Positions 29,335 through 40,821 of a stretch of DNA of 64,000 nucleotides are shown in pieces (positions within the stretch are counted from its first letter, which is position 1; every line of letters begins with the position of its first letter). Where the stretch lies: the NCBI RefSeq assembly GCF_003344625.1, contig NZ_QPKJ02000003.1:883777-947776 (forward strand), in the 5' to 3' direction. The notes under the pieces are model-generated. The model saw nothing but the letters and a program-made list of their open reading frames with translations, was not told the origin of the DNA and did not search any database. This DNA is from Solirubrobacter deserti (GTDB lineage: Bacteria > Actinomycetota > Thermoleophilia > Solirubrobacterales > Solirubrobacteraceae). The position numbers were made by a program, and so were the translations under genes.

Positions 29335-31301
29335 CGCACGAGCTGTACGACGACGCGACGGTTGAGCGCGCGGCCCATCGGGGTCGCGTTGCTCGCCGCC
29401 GGCGCGGTCGCGCCCTTGGAGGCCGTCTTGAAGGTCGCCTTCACGCCGCGTGTCTTGAGGAAGGCGCAGACGACCTTGGCCCGCTCGATCCCGAGCTTGC
29501 GGTCATAGCGCGCGCCGGAGAGCGACGGCTCGGTGTGCCCGACGCAGGTGACGCGCTTGGCGCCCTTCGCCTGCTGGGCGAGCGTGGCCAGCGAGCGCTT
29601 GGTGGCGGCGGTGAGCTTCGCGCTGTCGATCGCGAAGCGCGCCGCCACGGACGACGTGTCACCCGGGACGAGCCGCGCGCTGCGGGTCGCCTCGAACGCC
29701 GCGCCCGTGCTCGGGCGGCCGGTGATCTTCACCTGGATCGCGAGCCCGCGCGGGGAGCGGCGCAGCAGCGCGCGACCCGTGGCGTTGAGCTCGACGCGGA
29801 CCTCGAGGGCGCCCGTGGCCTTGTCCGGCGCGGCCGTGCCGGTGCCGATCAGCACGACGCTCGCGGCCGTCGCGACGCCGCGGCGCGCCTCGGCGTACAG
29901 GTCGACCTTGCAGGACTTCAGGACCGTGCCCGTGACCTTGCAGCCGACGTCCACGCCACCGGCGGAAGCGGCGACCGTCGCGGTCTTGGCCGTGTCACCC
30001 GCGTCGCCGACGCTGACCGTGAACTTCGGCGGCGCGACCGGGGTCGGCGTGACGACCGGCGCGGGCGGCTCCGGCGTGGCCGTCGGGGTCGGCGCGGGCG
30101 GCTCGGGCGTGGGCGTCGGGGTCGGCGCGGGCGGCTCGGGCGTGGGGGTGGGCGCCGGCGGGGTCGGGGTCGGGGTCGGGGTGGGAGCGGCGCTGACGAC
30201 GGCCGTCGCGGCGGAGTCCGCATCCACGCCGGCGGCGGTCTCGCGCAGACGGAGCGTGGAGCCGAGGTCGCCGGCGGTCGCCGTATAGGTCAGCGCGTTC
30301 GCGCCCGCGATCGGCGAGCAGTTCGCGCCCGCCCCGTCACACCGCAGCCAGGCGTAGCCGTAGCTCGTCAGCGGCGGCGCGGTCCACGTGCCGGGGGTCC
30401 CGGTCAGCGTGTGCCCGACTTCGGCCGTGCCCGCGACGCTCGGCGCGACGGTGTTGACCGGCGCGGCGGCGGAGGCCAGCGTGGACTTGATCGCCAGCTC
30501 GCGTACCTCGCCCGGATCGAGCGTGAGCGCGTGGGCGAGATCGCGGCCCCAGGTCCAGCGGACCTCGTTGTCGCTGTCAAGGGTGGCGCCGGCGAGCACG
30601 GGGATGAACGGGGTCGCGGGGGCCGAGCCGTAGTCGGCGACGTCGAGCATGTCGGGCGAGATGCCGCCCGGGAGGTTGGCCGTCCAGCTCGCGCGCAGGG
30701 TCGGTGCGCCCTGGTCGTTGTCCTCGAGGGTGAAGGTCGGGAACGTCGGGTCGAGGAAACGCGCGCCGCCCGTGCCCACCGCGCTGCCACCGGCCGGCGT
30801 GAAGACCGGCCCGTCGTCGGTGTTGAGCAGGAAGTCGATCGTGGTCCGCGCGCCCAGCTTGAGCGGCGACCCGCCGGTGTTGGTGAGGCGCAGCGTGAAG
30901 GTCACGGACGAGTCCGCGGCGGTCGTGCCGGTGACCACCGCGTCCTGCTCGACGCCGAGCGAGTCCGCGCCGGTGACGGCGAAGCTCTGGCGCACGCCGT
31001 TCGGGATCGCCGAGACGGTGACCGCGTACGGCGAGCTCGCCTGAGCGGCGAGCACATAGTCGGCGTCGGTCGTGTATGAGTGGACCAGGTTGCGGGCGCC
31101 GTAGCCGCCGTAGGTCAGGTACTTGCCGGCTCCGTCCGGGTGGTTGGCGCCGGTGACGGCGCCGAACTGCCCGTTGGAGTTGACCTGCACCGTGTAGATG
31201 CCGTTGGTGTGGGAGTTGGCGACGGCGGCGTGCGCGGACGACGCGCCGACGAGGCTCGCGCCGGTCGCGAGCGCGATCGCGGCGAGTCGTGTAGGGGCCA
31301 T
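29331..31301 (-). CDS. Secreted protein with OmpA-like C-terminal domain
   Basis: A 656-residue exported protein. After the signal peptide (LAAIALATGASLVGASSAHA) come a large beta-rich region with Ig-like stretches (about 35-320, SVTFTLRLTNTGGSPLKLG) and a Sequence-type domain (AEVGHTLTGTPGTW). A linker of TPTPTPEPPAP repeats follows, then a further beta-domain and an OmpA/MotB domain (about 560-656, RFAIDSAKLTAATKRSL, VGHTEPSLSGARYDRKLGIERAKVV, NRRVVVQLV). The OmpA fold binds peptidoglycan, so the protein is probably held to the wall with its N-terminal part outward. It separates glgE from treS, but no role in glucan metabolism is evident. Confidence 0.8.
   Translation of the reverse strand: MAPTRLAAIALATGASLVGASSAHAAVANSHTNGIYTVQVNSNGQFGAVTGANHPDGAGKYLTYGGYGARNLVHSYTTDADYVLAAQASSPYAVTVSAIPNGVRQSFAVTGADSLGVEQDAVVTGTTAADSSVTFTLRLTNTGGSPLKLGARTTIDFLLNTDDGPVFTPAGGSAVGTGGARFLDPTFPTFTLEDNDQGAPTLRASWTANLPGGISPDMLDVADYGSAPATPFIPVLAGATLDSDNEVRWTWGRDLAHALTLDPGEVRELAIKSTLASAAAPVNTVAPSVAGTAEVGHTLTGTPGTWTAPPLTSYGYAWLRCDGAGANCSPIAGANALTYTATAGDLGSTLRLRETAAGVDADSAATAVVSAAPTPTPTPTPPAPTPTPEPPAPTPTPTPEPPAPTPTATPEPPAPVVTPTPVAPPKFTVSVGDAGDTAKTATVAASAGGVDVGCKVTGTVLKSCKVDLYAEARRGVATAASVVLIGTGTAAPDKATGALEVRVELNATGRALLRRSPRGLAIQVKITGRPSTGAAFEATRSARLVPGDTSSVAARFAIDSAKLTAATKRSLATLAQQAKGAKRVTCVGHTEPSLSGARYDRKLGIERAKVVCAFLKTRGVKATFKTASKGATAPAASNATPMGRALNRRVVVQLVR
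30058..30150 (-). repeat. 33-bp in-gene tandem repeat encoding Pro/Thr linker
   Basis: Nearly three copies of a 33-base unit encode TPTPTPEPPAP, with a few base changes between copies. The repeat forms the flexible stalk between the N-terminal domains and the wall-binding domain of the OmpA-like protein. Repeats of this type change length easily by slippage. Confidence 0.8.
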
Positions 31302-31386
31302 GCCCCCGTACTCGGACGGACTCGTCCACCTTTGAGCTGACCGACAGATGCAGGCCAGGTTTGCCAGGATCGCGTTCGGTGCAACC

Positions 31387-33066
31387 GTGACCCCAGTGTC
31401 CCGTAACGATCCCGGCCAGTGGTTCGAGGCCCAGCCGCTGTGGTTCAAGACCGCGGTCTTCTACGAGATCCACACCCGCGCGTTCTTCGACGCCAACGGC
31501 GACGGTTCCGGCGACTTCCGCGGCCTGACCGAGAAGCTCGACTACCTGCAGTGGCTCGGCGTCGACTGCATCTGGTTGCTGCCGTTCTTCCGCTCTCCGC
31601 TCAGGGACGGCGGCTACGACATCAGCGACTTCTTCCAGATCCAGCCGGACTACGGCACGGTCGACGACGTCCGTGACTTCATCGAGGCGGCGCACCAGCG
31701 CGGGATCCGCGTGATCGCCGACCTGGTGATGAACCACACGTCCTCCGACCACCCGTGGTTCCAGGAGTCGCGCTCGAGCCCGGACTCCCCCAAGCGCGAC
31801 TGGTACGTGTGGTCCGACGATCCCACCCGCTACAGCGAGGCGCGGATCATCTTCACCGACACCGAGTCCTCCAACTGGAGCTGGGACGACGAGGCCGGCG
31901 CCTACTACTGGCACCGCTTCTTCTCCCATCAACCCGACCTGAACTTCGACAACCCCGAGGTGCAGGAGGCGATGCTCGAGGTCCTGCGCTTCTGGCTGGA
32001 CCTGGGCATGGACGGCTTCCGCCTGGACGCCGTCCCGTATTTGTACGAGCGCGACGGCACCAACGGCGAGAACCTCCCGGAGACGCACCAGTACCTCAAG
32101 CGGGTGCGCGAGGAGGTCGACCGGCTCTACCCGGACCGCGTCCTGCTGGCCGAGGCCAACCAGTGGCCGGCCGACGTCGTCGAGTACTTCGGCGACGGCG
32201 ACGAGTGCCACATGGCGTTCCACTTCCCGGTGATGCCGCGCATGTTCATGGCGGTGCGCCGCGAGGAGGCCAACCCGATCTACGAGATCCTGGCCCAGAC
32301 GCCCGACATCCCGGACAACTGCCAGTGGGGGCTGTTCCTGCGCAACCACGACGAGCTCACGCTCGAGATGGTGACCGACGAGGAACGCGACTACATGTAC
32401 GCGGAGTACGCCAAGGACCCGCGCATGAAGATCAACGTCGGCATCCGGCGCCGGCTCGCGCCGCTGCTCGAGGGCGGCCGCGACGAGATCGAGCTGCTGC
32501 ACGCGATCCTCTTCAGCCTGCCGGGCTCGCCCGTCCTGTACTACGGCGACGAGATCATGATGGGCGACAACGTCTATCTGGGCGACCGCGACGGCGTCCG
32601 CACTCCGATGCAGTGGAGCGGCGACCGCAACGGCGGCTTCTCGCGCGCGGACTTCGCGCAGCTCTACGCGCCCCCGCTGATGGACCCGGTGTACGGCTTC
32701 CAGGCCGTCAACGTCGAGGCCCAGATGCGCACGCCGTACTCGCTGCTGCGCTGGCTGCGGCGCTTCGTCGCCCTGCGCAAGGAGCACCCCGTCTTCGGCC
32801 TGGGCACCTACGAGCCGCTGCAGCCGTCGAACCCGAGGATCTTCGCCCACATCCGCACCTACGAGGAGGACGTGATGCTCTGCGTCCACAACCTCGCCCG
32901 CTCGGCCCAGGCCGTGGAGCTGGACCTGTCGGCCCACAAAGGCCGCCATCCGACTGAGATCTTCGGCCGCTCGCGCTTCCCGCGCATCGGCGAGCTGCCG
33001 TACCTGCTCACGCTCGCCCCGCGCGGTTTCTATTGGTTCCAACTGGTGAAGGATGAGCCGGAATGA
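31387..33066 (+). CDS. treS: Trehalose synthase (maltose alpha-D-glucosyltransferase)
   Basis: GH13_16 enzyme interconverting trehalose and maltose. The 559-residue protein is a stand-alone TreS without fused maltokinase. Landmarks: [49 protein letters not shown], nucleophile Asp in [13 protein letters not shown], Glu in [20 protein letters not shown] and [12 protein letters not shown] take the GTG at 31387; GTG 31396 and ATG 31348 are alternatives. Its stop overlaps the maltokinase start as ATGA, so maltose made here is passed directly to the next enzyme of the GlgE pathway. Confidence 0.96.
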   Translation: MTPVSRNDPGQWFEAQPLWFKTAVFYEIHTRAFFDANGDGSGDFRGLTEKLDYLQWLGVDCIWLLPFFRSPLRDGGYDISDFFQIQPDYGTVDDVRDFIEAAHQRGIRVIADLVMNHTSSDHPWFQESRSSPDSPKRDWYVWSDDPTRYSEARIIFTDTESSNWSWDDEAGAYYWHRFFSHQPDLNFDNPEVQEAMLEVLRFWLDLGMDGFRLDAVPYLYERDGTNGENLPETHQYLKRVREEVDRLYPDRVLLAEANQWPADVVEYFGDGDECHMAFHFPVMPRMFMAVRREEANPIYEILAQTPDIPDNCQWGLFLRNHDELTLEMVTDEERDYMYAEYAKDPRMKINVGIRRRLAPLLEGGRDEIELLHAILFSLPGSPVLYYGDEIMMGDNVYLGDRDGVRTPMQWSGDRNGGFSRADFAQLYAPPLMDPVYGFQAVNVEAQMRTPYSLLRWLRRFVALRKEHPVFGLGTYEPLQPSNPRIFAHIRTYEEDVMLCVHNLARSAQAVELDLSAHKGRHPTEIFGRSRFPRIGELPYLLTLAPRGFYWFQLVKDEPE

Positions 33067-34409
33067 CCAGCGACCTCACCTTCATCGACGAACAGGTGCT
33101 CAACGACTGGGTCGTCGCCCAGCGCTGGTTCGCGTCCAAGACGCGTGAGGTGTCGGGCGTGGAGGTCGTCGACTCGGTCGCGCTGTCCGAGCAGCTCGTG
33201 CTGGCGCTGATCGAGGCGCGCTTCCCGGTCGGCACGCACGAGACCTACCAGGTGCCGCTGGCTCTACGCCCGAGCGGGGACGGCGAGCCGATCTTCGAGA
33301 AGGGCGGCCAGGCCGTCTACGACGCACTGGCGGATCCCGAGACGGGTCGCGAGCTGCTGCGGGCGATGGCGGCCAACCGTGATGCCGGCGACTTCGCCTT
33401 CCGCTGGACCGCGGACCACGCGCCCGACGACAGCTTCCACGTCCGCCCCGTCGGCGTCGAGCAGTCCAACACCTCGATCGTGTTCGGCGACCAGCTGATC
33501 ATGAAGGCGATCCGCAGGATCGAGCCGGGCGTGAACCCCGAGCTCGAGCTGCTGCGCTTCCTCTCGGCGCGCGAGTTCCCGCACATCGCGGCGTTGCACG
33601 GCTGGTACGAGGTCGACGGCCGCCACGTGTCCGCGACGCTCGGGATCCTGCAGGAGTTCCTGGCCGGCGCGAAGGACGGCTGGGAGATGACGCTGGACGA
33701 GCTCGCGAGCGACCCGGACGGGCTGCTGGGCAAGATCGAGGCGCTCGGCGTCGTGATCGGCGAGCTGCACAGCGCGCTCGGCTCCGACAACTCCGATCCG
33801 GACTTCGCGCCCGTCGAGCCGTCCGCGGAGTCGCTCTCGATCCTGTACGCCGACGTCGACGAGCAGATCGAGCGCGTCTTCCTCGACCTGCCCGACAGCG
33901 AGGCGACCGCCCCGATCGCGGGCCGTGGCCAGGACGTGCGCGAGAAGCTCTCGCTGCTCGCGCACGCGACGGTCGGCGGGCGCGTGATCCGCACCCACGG
34001 CGACCTGCACCTGGGCCAGACGATGTACTCGGCGCAAGGTTGGAAGGTGCTCGACTTCGAGGGTGAGCCGGCCCGGCCGTTGCCGGAGCGGCGGCTCAAG
34101 CGCTCGCCGCTGCGCGACGTGGCGGGGATGCTGCGGTCGTTCTCCTATGCCACCGCGGGGTCCCACCTGCTGCGCGGTCGTGAGGCGCCGGCCGACTGGG
34201 AGGAACGTGCGCGTGAGCGCTTCCTGGCCGGCTACCACCGGGCCGTGGACAACAGCTTGCTGCCGCCCGGGCAGCAGGCCACGGAGCAGCTGCTGGCGGT
34301 GTTCGAGCTCGAGAAGGCCGTGTACGAGCTGCGCTACGAGCTCAACAACCGGCCGGACTGGGTCGCGATCCCGGTCGCCGGGATCGTGCGCCTGCTCGAA
34401 ACCGAGTGA
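33063..34409 (+). CDS. mak: Maltokinase
   Basis: Phosphorylates maltose to maltose 1-phosphate, the donor for GlgE. The 448-residue protein has the Mak/Pep2 N-terminal cap ([14 protein letters not shown]), then an aminoglycoside-phosphotransferase-like fold: [19 protein letters not shown] (ATP lysine), catalytic [14 protein letters not shown] and metal-binding [15 protein letters not shown], followed by [16 protein letters not shown]. It is translationally coupled to treS; in many mycobacteria the two proteins are one complex. A second ECF sigma gene begins 31 bases downstream. Confidence 0.95.
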   Translation: MTSDLTFIDEQVLNDWVVAQRWFASKTREVSGVEVVDSVALSEQLVLALIEARFPVGTHETYQVPLALRPSGDGEPIFEKGGQAVYDALADPETGRELLRAMAANRDAGDFAFRWTADHAPDDSFHVRPVGVEQSNTSIVFGDQLIMKAIRRIEPGVNPELELLRFLSAREFPHIAALHGWYEVDGRHVSATLGILQEFLAGAKDGWEMTLDELASDPDGLLGKIEALGVVIGELHSALGSDNSDPDFAPVEPSAESLSILYADVDEQIERVFLDLPDSEATAPIAGRGQDVREKLSLLAHATVGGRVIRTHGDLHLGQTMYSAQGWKVLDFEGEPARPLPERRLKRSPLRDVAGMLRSFSYATAGSHLLRGREAPADWEERARERFLAGYHRAVDNSLLPPGQQATEQLLAVFELEKAVYELRYELNNRPDWVAIPVAGIVRLLETE

Positions 34410-34425
34410 CACAGACGCTCGGCGT

Positions 34426-34437
34426 GCGGCATAGGGC
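34426..34437 (+). promoter_or_regulatory. 12-base element before the second sigma gene
   Basis: GCGGCATAGGGC ends three bases before the GTG of the sigma gene. The identical 12-mer lies four bases before the arginine-deiminase-like gene at 35706. CATAGG could be a -10 element of a near-leaderless promoter; here GTGACA (34406-34411) lies 18 bases upstream as a possible -35. Confidence 0.4.
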
Positions 34438-34440
34438 CCT

Positions 34441-34998
34441 GTGAGCCCGACCGACGCCGAGCTGCTGCGCCGCTCCAAGCGCGACCCCGACGCCTTCGTG
34501 GCGGTCTACGACCGCTGGGCGGCGGACGTGCAGGCGTGGTTGGCGGCGCGCTGCGGCGACGCGGTGGTGGCAACCGACCTCACGGCGGAGACGTTCGCGC
34601 AGGCGCTGCGTCACGCCGGGCGCTTCCGCGACGAGACGGACGGGTCCGCCGGGCCGTGGCTGTTCGGCATCGCGTCCAACCTCCTGCACCGCTACTGGCG
34701 GCGGCAGAAGGTCGACGTGTCCGCGCGGCGCAAGCTCGGCATGCGGCTCACGCCGTGGGTCGAGGACCACGCCGAGGAGGTGGCGGAGCGGCTCGCGGTC
34801 GAGGGCGCCGGGCGGCTGCTGCACGCGGCGCTCAACCGGCTCCCGCCCGAGCAGCGCGAGGCGATCGCGCTGCGGGTGCTCGAAGGGCTCGGCTACGACG
34901 AGATCGCGCTGCGGCTCGCCGTCTCCGAGCAGGCCGCCCGCTCGCGCGTGTCGCGCGGCCTGAAATCGCTGCGAACCGAGATGGAGGGCCGCGTATGA
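34441..34998 (+). CDS. ECF RNA polymerase sigma factor
   Basis: A 185-residue sigma factor of the ECF group. Region 2 is about 10-85 (DPDAFVAVYDRWAADVQAW, VVATDLTAETFAQALRHAGRF, PWLFGIASNLLHRYWRRQ). Region 4 is about 125-180 (LNRLPPEQREAIALRVL, GYDEIALRLAVSEQAARSRVSRGL). The start is GTG. It is coupled by ATGA to a membrane protein that probably holds it. The set lies between the TreS-Mak pair and the arginine deiminase gene. Confidence 0.93.
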   Translation: MSPTDAELLRRSKRDPDAFVAVYDRWAADVQAWLAARCGDAVVATDLTAETFAQALRHAGRFRDETDGSAGPWLFGIASNLLHRYWRRQKVDVSARRKLGMRLTPWVEDHAEEVAERLAVEGAGRLLHAALNRLPPEQREAIALRVLEGLGYDEIALRLAVSEQAARSRVSRGLKSLRTEMEGRV

Positions 34999-35702
34999 CC
35001 CCGCTCCCGCCCGAGCTCGCGCTGCTGCGCGAGGACCTGGCCGCCGCGGCCCGCCGGCGTGCGCGCCGCCGCCGCTGGCCGCGTGTCCTCGTCGTCTCGG
35101 GGTTCGTCACGCTCACGTTCGGCACGGCCGCCGTCGGCACCGGCCTCGTCGAGTCGCCCTTCTCGGGCGACGAGCGCACCGTGACCGTCGAGGGTGAGCG
35201 CATCCCCTGCACGCGGACTGCGCGCGGGGAGCTGTGCCGGTTCCGTCCCGGCGAGGGTGTGGGCCCGGCGCAGCTCGCGCGGGCACTGCGCGCACGGGGC
35301 GCCGAGTTCGGCGTCACGGAGACCCGGAGCGCGAACGCGTACAACCGCACCGGCATCCGCGTGGGCGAGCGCCCCGCGGGCCGGGGCGGCTACCGCAGCA
35401 CCGGCCCGCTGACGGTCACGATCACGGTCGACGGCGGCGCACCGGTGACGTGCGGCCGCACGGGCCCCATCTGCCGTGCGTACCGCGAGGACACGCGGCG
35501 TGGCGACTTCCAGCCGCTGCTGCGCACCCTCGACGCGCGCCGGATCGTGATCGAGACCACGAGCCGCTGCCGGCTGGCAAAGCGCTACGAGTGTGAGGGC
35601 GCGCCCCGCGAGCGCGCGATCCGGCTCTCGCGCGACCCGCAGGCGATCCCCGAGCCGAGCACGACCTACAGCTACGCGAGATTGACCGTCACACGCCGCT
35701 GA
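34995..35702 (+). CDS. Membrane protein coupled to second ECF sigma factor
   Basis: A 235-residue protein. A short basic cytoplasmic part (LREDLAAAARRRARRRR) leads to one membrane helix (VLVVSGFVTLTFGTAAVGTGLV). About 180 external residues follow with five Cys (PCTRTARGELC, VTCGRTGPIC, TSRCRLAKRYEC) that could form disulfides. Coupling to the sigma gene suggests an anti-sigma factor or signal receiver, but no zinc anti-sigma motif is present and the cytoplasmic part is only about 30 residues. It may instead be a target co-expressed with the sigma factor. Confidence 0.65.
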   Translation: MTPLPPELALLREDLAAAARRRARRRRWPRVLVVSGFVTLTFGTAAVGTGLVESPFSGDERTVTVEGERIPCTRTARGELCRFRPGEGVGPAQLARALRARGAEFGVTETRSANAYNRTGIRVGERPAGRGGYRSTGPLTVTITVDGGAPVTCGRTGPICRAYREDTRRGDFQPLLRTLDARRIVIETTSRCRLAKRYECEGAPRERAIRLSRDPQAIPEPSTTYSYARLTVTRR

Positions 35703-35705
35703 GCC

Positions 35706-35717
35706 GCGGCATAGGGC
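35706..35717 (+). promoter_or_regulatory. 12-base element before the arginine deiminase gene
   Basis: GCGGCATAGGGC is identical to the element before the second sigma gene. CATAGG (35710-35715) ends seven bases before the ATG, the spacing expected of a -10 on a leaderless transcript. No good -35 is seen at the right distance. Confidence 0.4.
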
Positions 35718-35721
35718 AGCG

Positions 35722-37434
35722 ATGCGAATCCTGCCCATGACCGCGTTGCTGGTGCTCGCAACGACCGCAAACGCGACAGCTGTTGCTAAAGAGGGACAGT
35801 CCCTCTTCAGGAAAGCAGCGCCCGTCGCCGACCTGCAGGCCGACGCGCCGCTGCGCTTCCTTCCCAACGTCGACGACGACTCCGGCCGCTGCGCCGGCCC
35901 GCTCGCCCAGCTGGTCAAGACCGGCTTCGCCCCGGACGAGCCGGCGAAGTGCCACGACGCGGCCGACACGGTCGTCAATGGCCCCGAGGACGCGGCCGAC
36001 CTGACCCCGCTGCGGGTCGCCGCGTGGCCGCAGGCACCCGACGACGCGACGGCCACCGTGACCGTCGCCGGCAACGCGCGCCTGATGCGCGACGGTGCGC
36101 AGTTCGCGGGCACGCTGACCGCCGCCGAACTGCGCGCCGGCGTCGAGCTCGGGATCGAAGGGCTGGACGTCGCCCGCGCGCCCGGCACCGGCGGCGCGGC
36201 CTTCACGCTCACGGTCGCGAGCGGCGGGGAGACGGCCACGAACACGCTCACCGGCGAGGTCGCGCCCGTCCTGTTCCCCGACGCCCGGCAGGCGCCGCAG
36301 ACGCTCTACGCCCGCCGCGCGCCCACCGAGAAGGAGGTGCGGGCGCGCATCGACGAGGCCAAGTCGGTGTGGGCGCGCATCCGGCGCGAGATGAAGACCA
36401 AGCCGGCCGAGGTGCTCAAGGGCCTGCCCTCGCTCAAGCGCTACCGCCAGGACCCTGAGGGCCTCAAGCGCTTCGCGGAGCAGGAGATCGAGGCCGCCGG
36501 CGACGGCGAGCGCGCGTGGCAGCGCTTCGCCCGCGCCTACAAGAAGACGCTGCAGAAGGCCGCGCCCGTGCGCGACTTCGAGGGCGCGGTGTTCGCCCAA
36601 GACGCGTTCGAGACCGGCATCGCGGCCACGCCGCGCGGGTCGATCCGCGTGTCCGTGCTCGCGCCCGGCGTCCAGAGCCCGCGCCTGACCGGCCGGCTCG
36701 CCGCCGGCGCGGCGTGGCCGTACCAGGAGCTGCGCGGCCGCGACAAGGGCGTGGTGGCGGGTGACTACGACGCCACGGGCGACCTCGAGCCGACGCCGCC
36801 GGCGCCCGGCGCGCCGCTCGGCAAGCTGCTCGTCGGCAGCGACCCCGGCGACGCGTGGTCGAAGTTCCTGGCCGCCCAGGGCCAGCAGCCCGTGGTGGAG
36901 ATCGACACCTCCGCGCTCGCGGTCGGCCACGTCGACGAGATCGTGGCGGTCATCCCGACGACCACCGGCAAGGGCTGGGTGCTCGCCGTGGCCGACCCGG
37001 GCGGGGCGCTGAAACTCGTGCCCAAGGGCGAGCGGCTGGAGCGCGGCGTCGCCCGCGGCAGCCGCACGATGGCGCCCGGGCTGGACGCGCTCGCGGCGCG
37101 GCTGAAGACCGAGCTCGACGCCGACGTCGTCCGCTTCCCGGTGCTGTTCGGCCCGGGCGACGGCGGGCTCTACGCCGCCACCGGCAACCCCGTCAACGGG
37201 GTGGCCGTCGGCAATCGGACGTTCCTGGCCGCGGACCCGCACGGCCCCGAGCGCGGCGGAAAGGACGTCTTCAAGGCCGCCATCGCCCATGCCCTCAAGG
37301 GGCGCGGAGTCAACCTGCGCTGGGTCGACACGCTGCCGTTCCCGCACGTGCGGCTCGGTGAGACCCACTGCTACACCAACGCCGTCCGCGACCCGGGCGC
37401 GCTCAGACGGTGGTGGGAGGCCGCCGGAGCGTAG
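35722..37434 (+). CDS. Secreted protein-arginine deiminase (PAD) homologue
   Basis: A 570-residue exported protein with signal peptide MRILPMTALLVLATTANATA. From about residue 280 it matches the catalytic domain of peptidyl-arginine deiminases, which convert arginine in proteins to citrulline using calcium. All four catalytic positions can be aligned: D294 in FAQDAFETG, H403 and D405 in VGHVDEIVAVIP, and nucleophile C550 in GETHCYTNAVR. The block TGDLEPTPPAPGAPLGKLLV aligns with the NLEVSPP...PLGRIL block of animal enzymes. The N-terminal ~210 residues are a beta-domain like the middle domain of animal PADs, followed by a helical segment. It differs from agmatine deiminase-type bacterial enzymes. 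Activity and targets are unknown. Confidence 0.87.
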   Translation: MRILPMTALLVLATTANATAVAKEGQSLFRKAAPVADLQADAPLRFLPNVDDDSGRCAGPLAQLVKTGFAPDEPAKCHDAADTVVNGPEDAADLTPLRVAAWPQAPDDATATVTVAGNARLMRDGAQFAGTLTAAELRAGVELGIEGLDVARAPGTGGAAFTLTVASGGETATNTLTGEVAPVLFPDARQAPQTLYARRAPTEKEVRARIDEAKSVWARIRREMKTKPAEVLKGLPSLKRYRQDPEGLKRFAEQEIEAAGDGERAWQRFARAYKKTLQKAAPVRDFEGAVFAQDAFETGIAATPRGSIRVSVLAPGVQSPRLTGRLAAGAAWPYQELRGRDKGVVAGDYDATGDLEPTPPAPGAPLGKLLVGSDPGDAWSKFLAAQGQQPVVEIDTSALAVGHVDEIVAVIPTTTGKGWVLAVADPGGALKLVPKGERLERGVARGSRTMAPGLDALAARLKTELDADVVRFPVLFGPGDGGLYAATGNPVNGVAVGNRTFLAADPHGPERGGKDVFKAAIAHALKGRGVNLRWVDTLPFPHVRLGETHCYTNAVRDPGALRRWWEAAGA

Positions 37435-37457
37435 ACTCGCGCGCCGACGGCCAACTT

Positions 37458-37473
37458 CGGGCTTGCGAGCCCG
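37458..37473. promoter_or_regulatory. Small stem-loop upstream of glgB
   Basis: CGGGCT and AGCCCG form a six-base stem around TGCG in the 66-base gap between the deiminase gene and glgB. It could be a weak terminator of the upstream gene or part of the glgB leader. GGGAAGG (37481-37487) follows as the glgB ribosome site, 13 bases from the ATG. Confidence 0.3.
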
Positions 37474-37500
37474 CCGTACAGGGAAGGCAACCGAGCGACC

Positions 37501-39681
<2,181 letters not shown>

Positions 39682-39697
39682 TGGGGTGATCTGCGCG

Positions 39698-39722
39698 GTG
39701 GTGTCGCTGCCTGCGACACCAC
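39698..39722. terminator. Hairpin after glgB
   Basis: GTGGTGTCGC and GCGACACCAC form a perfect ten-base stem with a TGCCT loop, starting 16 bases after the glgB stop. No T-run follows. The placement fits the end of the glgB transcript before the separately expressed diguanylate cyclase gene. Confidence 0.6.
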
Positions 39723-39849
39723 GCGGCCCTCCGTGTGGAGAACGCTTTCCGCCAGCAAACGGCCCACGGCCAAGGATTCCGGGTACGACGGGCGGGCGCG
39801 GGAGCGCGGGCGCGTCAAGACGGCGGGCACCGGGCCGATGTAACGAGGT

Positions 39850-40821
39850 GTGGAAGAAGAACGCCGCCTCATGGGTCCGGTCTCCGGGCTGCTCTGGCTC
39901 GCCGCGACGGTCGTCGCGGTGGTGTGCCGCTTCGTGCCCGGCGCACCCGACGGTCATGACGCGCTGTTCTGGGGCCTCGCCGGCTTCACGGCGGCCTACT
40001 CCGTCGCCTGCATCACGCGGCTGATCCCCTGGCACAGGGTCTCCATCGAAGGCCACGCGATCACGGTCGTGGCCTGCCAGCCGCTCGTCGCGACGGCCCT
40101 CTACGTCACGGGTGGCGCCGACGCCTACCTCGGCCCGGTGCTCGTGCTGCCGATGCTCTACGTCGCCTACTTCTTCCCGCTGCGCTACGCGGTCCCGCTC
40201 GGCGCCGTCGAGATCCTCACCTACGCCTCCCCGCTGCTGGCCGGTGACCAGGGCCACATGCTCGTGCACCGCACGATCTCGTACGCGGTCGCCTACGTCG
40301 GCCTGGTCGCCACGATCCAGTTCCTCAAGCGCCGCCTGGTCGCGGCGGAGCGCCACCAGCACCGGATCGCGCGCGTGGACCCGCTGACCGGGCTCGCGAA
40401 CCGGCGCGCATTCGACGAGGCGCTGGACGCCGCCTTCGCGGACGACCGTACGTTCACCGCCGCGCTGGTCGACATCGACTACTTCAAGCAGATCAACGAC
40501 CGCTTCGGCCACACCACGGGCGACCGCGTCCTGCGCGAGCTGGCCGCGCACGCCTCGGCCGCGGTGCGCTCCGGTGATTGCCTGGCCCGCATCGGCGGCG
40601 ACGAGTTCGCGCTCGTGGCCCCGGGCGCGGGCGCCGAGACCGCCGAGCGGCTCAGCGAGACCCTGCGCGCCGCCGGTCTGCGCGTGGACGCCGGCGACGG
40701 CCCGGTCTCACTCACCGTCGTCGCCGCCGTCCATCCCACCGACGGCGAGGACCGCGCCACGCTGTTGCGCGCCCTCGACCGCCGGCTGCACGACATCAAG
40801 GACGCGCGCGCTTCACGCTGA
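39850..40821 (+). CDS. Membrane GGDEF diguanylate cyclase
   Basis: Makes cyclic di-GMP from two GTP. The 323-residue protein has about six membrane helices in residues 8-155 (VSGLLWLAATVVAVVC, ALFWGLAGFTAAYSVA, LVLPMLYVAYFFPL) and a GGDEF domain (about 168-320): DPLTGLANRRAF, DIDYFKQINDRFGH and an intact ARIGGDEFAL. The inhibitory site RSGD lies five residues before GGDEF, so product inhibition is likely. ATGTAA ends seven bases before the GTG start; ATG 39871 is an alternative. Its end overlaps the convergent FN3 gene by 26 bases. Confidence 0.93.
   Translation: MEEERRLMGPVSGLLWLAATVVAVVCRFVPGAPDGHDALFWGLAGFTAAYSVACITRLIPWHRVSIEGHAITVVACQPLVATALYVTGGADAYLGPVLVLPMLYVAYFFPLRYAVPLGAVEILTYASPLLAGDQGHMLVHRTISYAVAYVGLVATIQFLKRRLVAAERHQHRIARVDPLTGLANRRAFDEALDAAFADDRTFTAALVDIDYFKQINDRFGHTTGDRVLRELAAHASAAVRSGDCLARIGGDEFALVAPGAGAETAERLSETLRAAGLRVDAGDGPVSLTVVAAVHPTDGEDRATLLRALDRRLHDIKDARASR

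Noticed and set aside
29900..30250. Regular G-rich repeats as a possible CRISPR or regulatory array
   Set aside because: The repeat is in frame and encodes a Pro/Thr linker of the OmpA-domain protein; there are no unique spacers.
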